DNA of 64,000 bases, taken from positions 1,116,001 through 1,180,000 of the forward strand of contig NZ_FSRA01000001.1 of assembly GCF_900129465.1 (NCBI RefSeq). The letters run 5' to 3'. Origin of the DNA: Chitinophaga niabensis. GTDB taxonomy: Bacteria; Bacteroidota; Bacteroidia; Chitinophagales; Chitinophagaceae. Positions 62,458 to 64,000 of the stretch are shown in pieces (the stretch's first letter is position 1; the number at the start of each line of letters is the position of its first letter). Made by a program: the position numbers and the translations under genes. The notes under the pieces were generated by a model. That model searched no databases, had not been told where the DNA came from, and saw only the letters and a program-made list of their open reading frames with translations.

Positions 62458-63083
62458 TTGTTTTTCTCTGCGAGCGTTTTAAATCTTGTCATGGTTTCTA
62501 TGAGGTTGCCCTGTACAATAGGATCAGAGATCCAGCGGGGCACCTTTTTACTGCGGTTGGTAGAGATGAGGTAGGTGACGCGCATGTTGCCATTTCCCAT
62601 GTCCTGCAGCATCCATTTGCCTTTGGCGCCTGAAATGCGGGTGATGTTCTTGTAAACAGGGAACCTGCTGTGAGCGGTACTTTCGAAAGTGATCTCTGCA
62701 TATTGTTCTTCTTTTCGCAAATGATATAACAGGCAGCAATCCTGGTCTTCAAAAGGCCATGGGATACTGTATTTGATATAAGTGATCCAGGTGTTCTCTG
62801 TAGTGGTGGGTATTACATTATATTCTTTGGCATTCACATTCCAGTCGGTACCCATGGCAGGGCTGGTCATTAACCTGGAGATGCCGGCCAGATCTGCCCG
62901 CACAACGAAAGTGGCTTTTATTTCGCGCACCTTTTCATCTTCTGCATTGGGTATCCAGCGTTCATACAGAGAGATCCCTTTATCTGTTCTTACGAGTTTG
63001 AATTCCTCTTCGCTTGTTGTATGAGCAAAAAGCATCCGGGAGAAAACTAAACTCAGCATACATAATAACTTTAAACCTTTCAC
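62454..63083 (-). CDS. START/SRPBCC-domain secreted protein
   Basis: A 209-residue protein with a signal peptide (LKLLCMLSLVFSRMLFAHT) and a START-like lipid-binding domain (about 28-205; GISLYERWIP, YIKYSIPWPFEDQD, AKGKWMLQDMGNGNMRVTYL). START domains carry lipids such as sterols, phospholipids or long-chain products. It is the first gene of the coupled operon and its stop overlaps the next start by four bases. A periplasmic lipid carrier or sensor role is likely but unproven. Confidence 0.85.
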   Translation of the reverse strand: MKGLKLLCMLSLVFSRMLFAHTTSEEEFKLVRTDKGISLYERWIPNAEDEKVREIKATFVVRADLAGISRLMTSPAMGTDWNVNAKEYNVIPTTTENTWITYIKYSIPWPFEDQDCCLLYHLRKEEQYAEITFESTAHSRFPVYKNITRISGAKGKWMLQDMGNGNMRVTYLISTNRSKKVPRWISDPIVQGNLIETMTRFKTLAEKNK

Positions 63084-63191
63084 GTAATAAGTATTTATGT
63101 AAAATTGCCGGTAAGCGGACTAATGGCAGCAGATTTTCCCTTGAGTTGTAGGATAAGGTTATTGAACCGTGAAAAAGGAGGGGTATAAAAA

Positions 63192-63222
63192 AGAAAAGCC
63201 CCCTTTTCAGGAGGCTTTTCTA
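63192..63222 (-). terminator. Intrinsic terminator after small minus-strand gene
   Basis: AGAAAAGCCCCC (63192-63203) pairs with GGAGGCTTTTCT (about 63210-63221). On the minus strand the stem is followed by a long T-run, just 3' of the gene ending at 63228. Confidence 0.8.
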
Positions 63223-63227
63223 AGGAG

Positions 63228-63515
63228 CTAAGCAGTGGCGTTCCATAAGAACTTCCGGCTGTCCTTGCTGACGAAGGTAATAGGTACAAATTCATCAGTA
63301 GGAGAGCCAATATAGTATACCATCCATTCCGGATCATGGCGGGACAACATTTCGCTGATACAATCCGCCCGATGGGCCTGTGGATTCAGGCAATCTCTCC
63401 AGTAAAACAGTTCAACGCGGTAACGCAACTGCTGGTGCTGGTTATTGATAACTACCTGCACTTCAATCTCCTGCCTTCCCGGCAAAGGAGGGATGGGGAT
63501 CATTATGTAACTCAT
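63228..63515 (-). CDS. Small conserved-looking hypothetical protein
   Basis: A 95-residue protein with no signal peptide, Cys at two positions and a Trp-rich middle (ELFYWRDCLNPQ, HDPEWMVYYIGSP). It begins MSYIMIPIPPLPG. I do not recognise the family. That it is a real gene is supported by the clean terminator directly behind it and by protein-like composition. It lies upstream of and in the same direction as the START operon; the terminator separates them. Confidence 0.65.
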   Translation of the reverse strand: MSYIMIPIPPLPGRQEIEVQVVINNQHQQLRYRVELFYWRDCLNPQAHRADCISEMLSRHDPEWMVYYIGSPTDEFVPITFVSKDSRKFLWNATA

Positions 63516-63806
63516 GGTCTTGAGAGTTTAAAATTCCTGATATGCCTCCACAAGAAGGTTGCCATATCTTAAAGTATAGCCGGGGTGGGCATTTGCAGGA
63601 TGAACAGGAGGGAGGAGTGTTCATTTTCGGACACTGGCTGTGCTGAAATGGACGGTTTGCTGTTATATGGATTTTCCTTATTTTTAATTTACCCGCATTG
63701 GTTATGTTTTCAGGTGCAAATAAAATGTTTGGATACCCGCACCTGGTTCCTCAAAGCAAATACCTCGCTTAGGAATGCTATCTCCTGGGAAAAAGTTTGG
63801 GAATAA

Positions 63807-63824
63807 TTTCACTTATAAGTGAAA
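63807..63824. promoter_or_regulatory. Perfect 18-bp palindrome, likely operator
   Basis: TTTCACTTATAAGTGAAA is a perfect palindrome. Directly after it comes AACTTTG (63832-63838), which resembles a Bacteroidota -7 box. The form is like the autoregulatory operators of small XRE or toxin-antitoxin operons. Confidence 0.6.
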
Positions 63825-63841
63825 AATTTGCAACTTTGAAA

Positions 63842-64000
63842 ATGGAATAGCCTGAAGAACAAATTAGTACGTTTGAGTAACTTCTCCGGAGATGCAGCCT
63901 CTATTTACAGTATCTATTATATTACAGCGATAAGGAGGAAGTGCTTTTTTTTAAAGATTTATCTGGAAAATTTAACCACAGCCCTGAAGAAACCATGGAT
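63842..64000 (+). pseudogene. Possible frameshifted small gene at window edge
   Basis: After the palindrome an ATG at 63842 opens a frame broken by stops at 63848 and 63878. Protein-like text continues in two frames: PEEQISTFE in the ATG frame, LSNFSGDAASIYSIYY in the next frame, then SDKEEVLFFKDLSGKF to the window end in the first frame again. This would be one small protein if two small indels are assumed. I think of the Bacteroidota HigB/RelE-like toxins, but that is from memory of their general look. Sequencing error or chance are alternatives; the gene continues past the window. Confidence 0.35.

Larger units (their letters stand above)
63516..64000. other. Mostly unassigned right-hand end of the window
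   Basis: About 480 bases without a confident gene. A 73-codon plus-strand frame at 63585-63806 has no recognisable features and is probably not expressed. The perfect palindrome at 63807-63824 and the possible broken gene after it are listed separately. No tRNA or mobile-element end is visible. Confidence 0.5.

Noticed and set aside
63585..63806. 73-codon plus-strand frame near the window end
   Set aside because: No recognisable features; it contains no family motif and lies just before the palindrome at 63807. Kept only as unassigned sequence.
1..64000. Mobile elements, prophage, tRNA or rRNA genes
   Set aside because: No transposase, integrase, terminal inverted repeats or tRNA-like cloverleaf was recognised on either strand by reading. 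A tRNA scan could still find one I missed.

Overview
The window looks like the chromosome of a Chitinophaga-like member of the Bacteroidota. The evidence is several SusC/SusD pairs, lipoproteins with Bacteroidota-style signal peptides, two type IX secretion (T9SS) C-terminal tails, an ECF sigma/FecR/STN-type SusC cascade, LytS/LytTR signalling and poor Shine-Dalgarno sequences. No rRNA, tRNA, CRISPR array, phage or transposase was seen. All assignments come from reading motifs and context; no database search was possible.

Region 1 (1-6110) is a tightly coupled operon, probably beginning before the window: a PhyH-type dioxygenase, a TIM-barrel sugar isomerase/epimerase, a GH106-like alpha-L-rhamnosidase and a GH28 polygalacturonase-like enzyme. 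It suggests attack on rhamnose- and galacturonate-containing pectin and ends in a large hairpin terminator.

Region 2 (6111-26040) is the most interesting part. Four near-identical palindromes (core CTTAAACGTTTAAG) lie before a GH116 gene, before a SusC/SusD/DUF4091/unknown operon, before a GH172 operon and before a LacI-family regulator. The GH172 operon continues with an aldehyde dehydrogenase of the 2,5-dioxovalerate type, an SDR, a UxaA-type dehydratase, a lipoprotein, an FAH-family protein and a FucP-like transporter. GH172 and GH116 both contain known exo-D-arabinofuranosidases, and the catabolic enzymes would fit oxidation of D-arabinose to 2-oxoglutarate. I propose a LacI-controlled locus for D-arabinofuranose-containing glycans. 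A tandem array of 35-bp hairpin-forming repeats separates the FAH and transporter genes.

Region 3 (26100-46110) is mixed: a DUF2652 cyclase-like protein, a metallo-beta-lactamase-fold hydrolase, an orphan SusCD pair, a hypothetical protein, a VOC protein, a GH43, a GT39-like membrane transferase, a double SGNH hydrolase with a T9SS tail, an EamA transporter, an MlaE-MlaF-MlaD lipid transporter, a small secreted protein and an OmpA-family protein.

Region 4 (46190-55100) is an ECF sigma/FecR-controlled SusCD locus with a phosphodiester glycosidase and an IPT/NHL lipoprotein. It is followed by a class D beta-lactamase and a large beta-helix protein with carbohydrate-binding domains and a T9SS tail.

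Region 5 (58700-64000) holds a five-gene minus-strand operon in which every junction is a 4-base ATGA overlap: START-domain protein, SDR, NAD-dependent epimerase, LytS-type kinase, LytTR regulator. A small hypothetical gene follows, then a perfect 18-bp palindrome in front of what looks like a broken or frameshifted small gene at the window edge.
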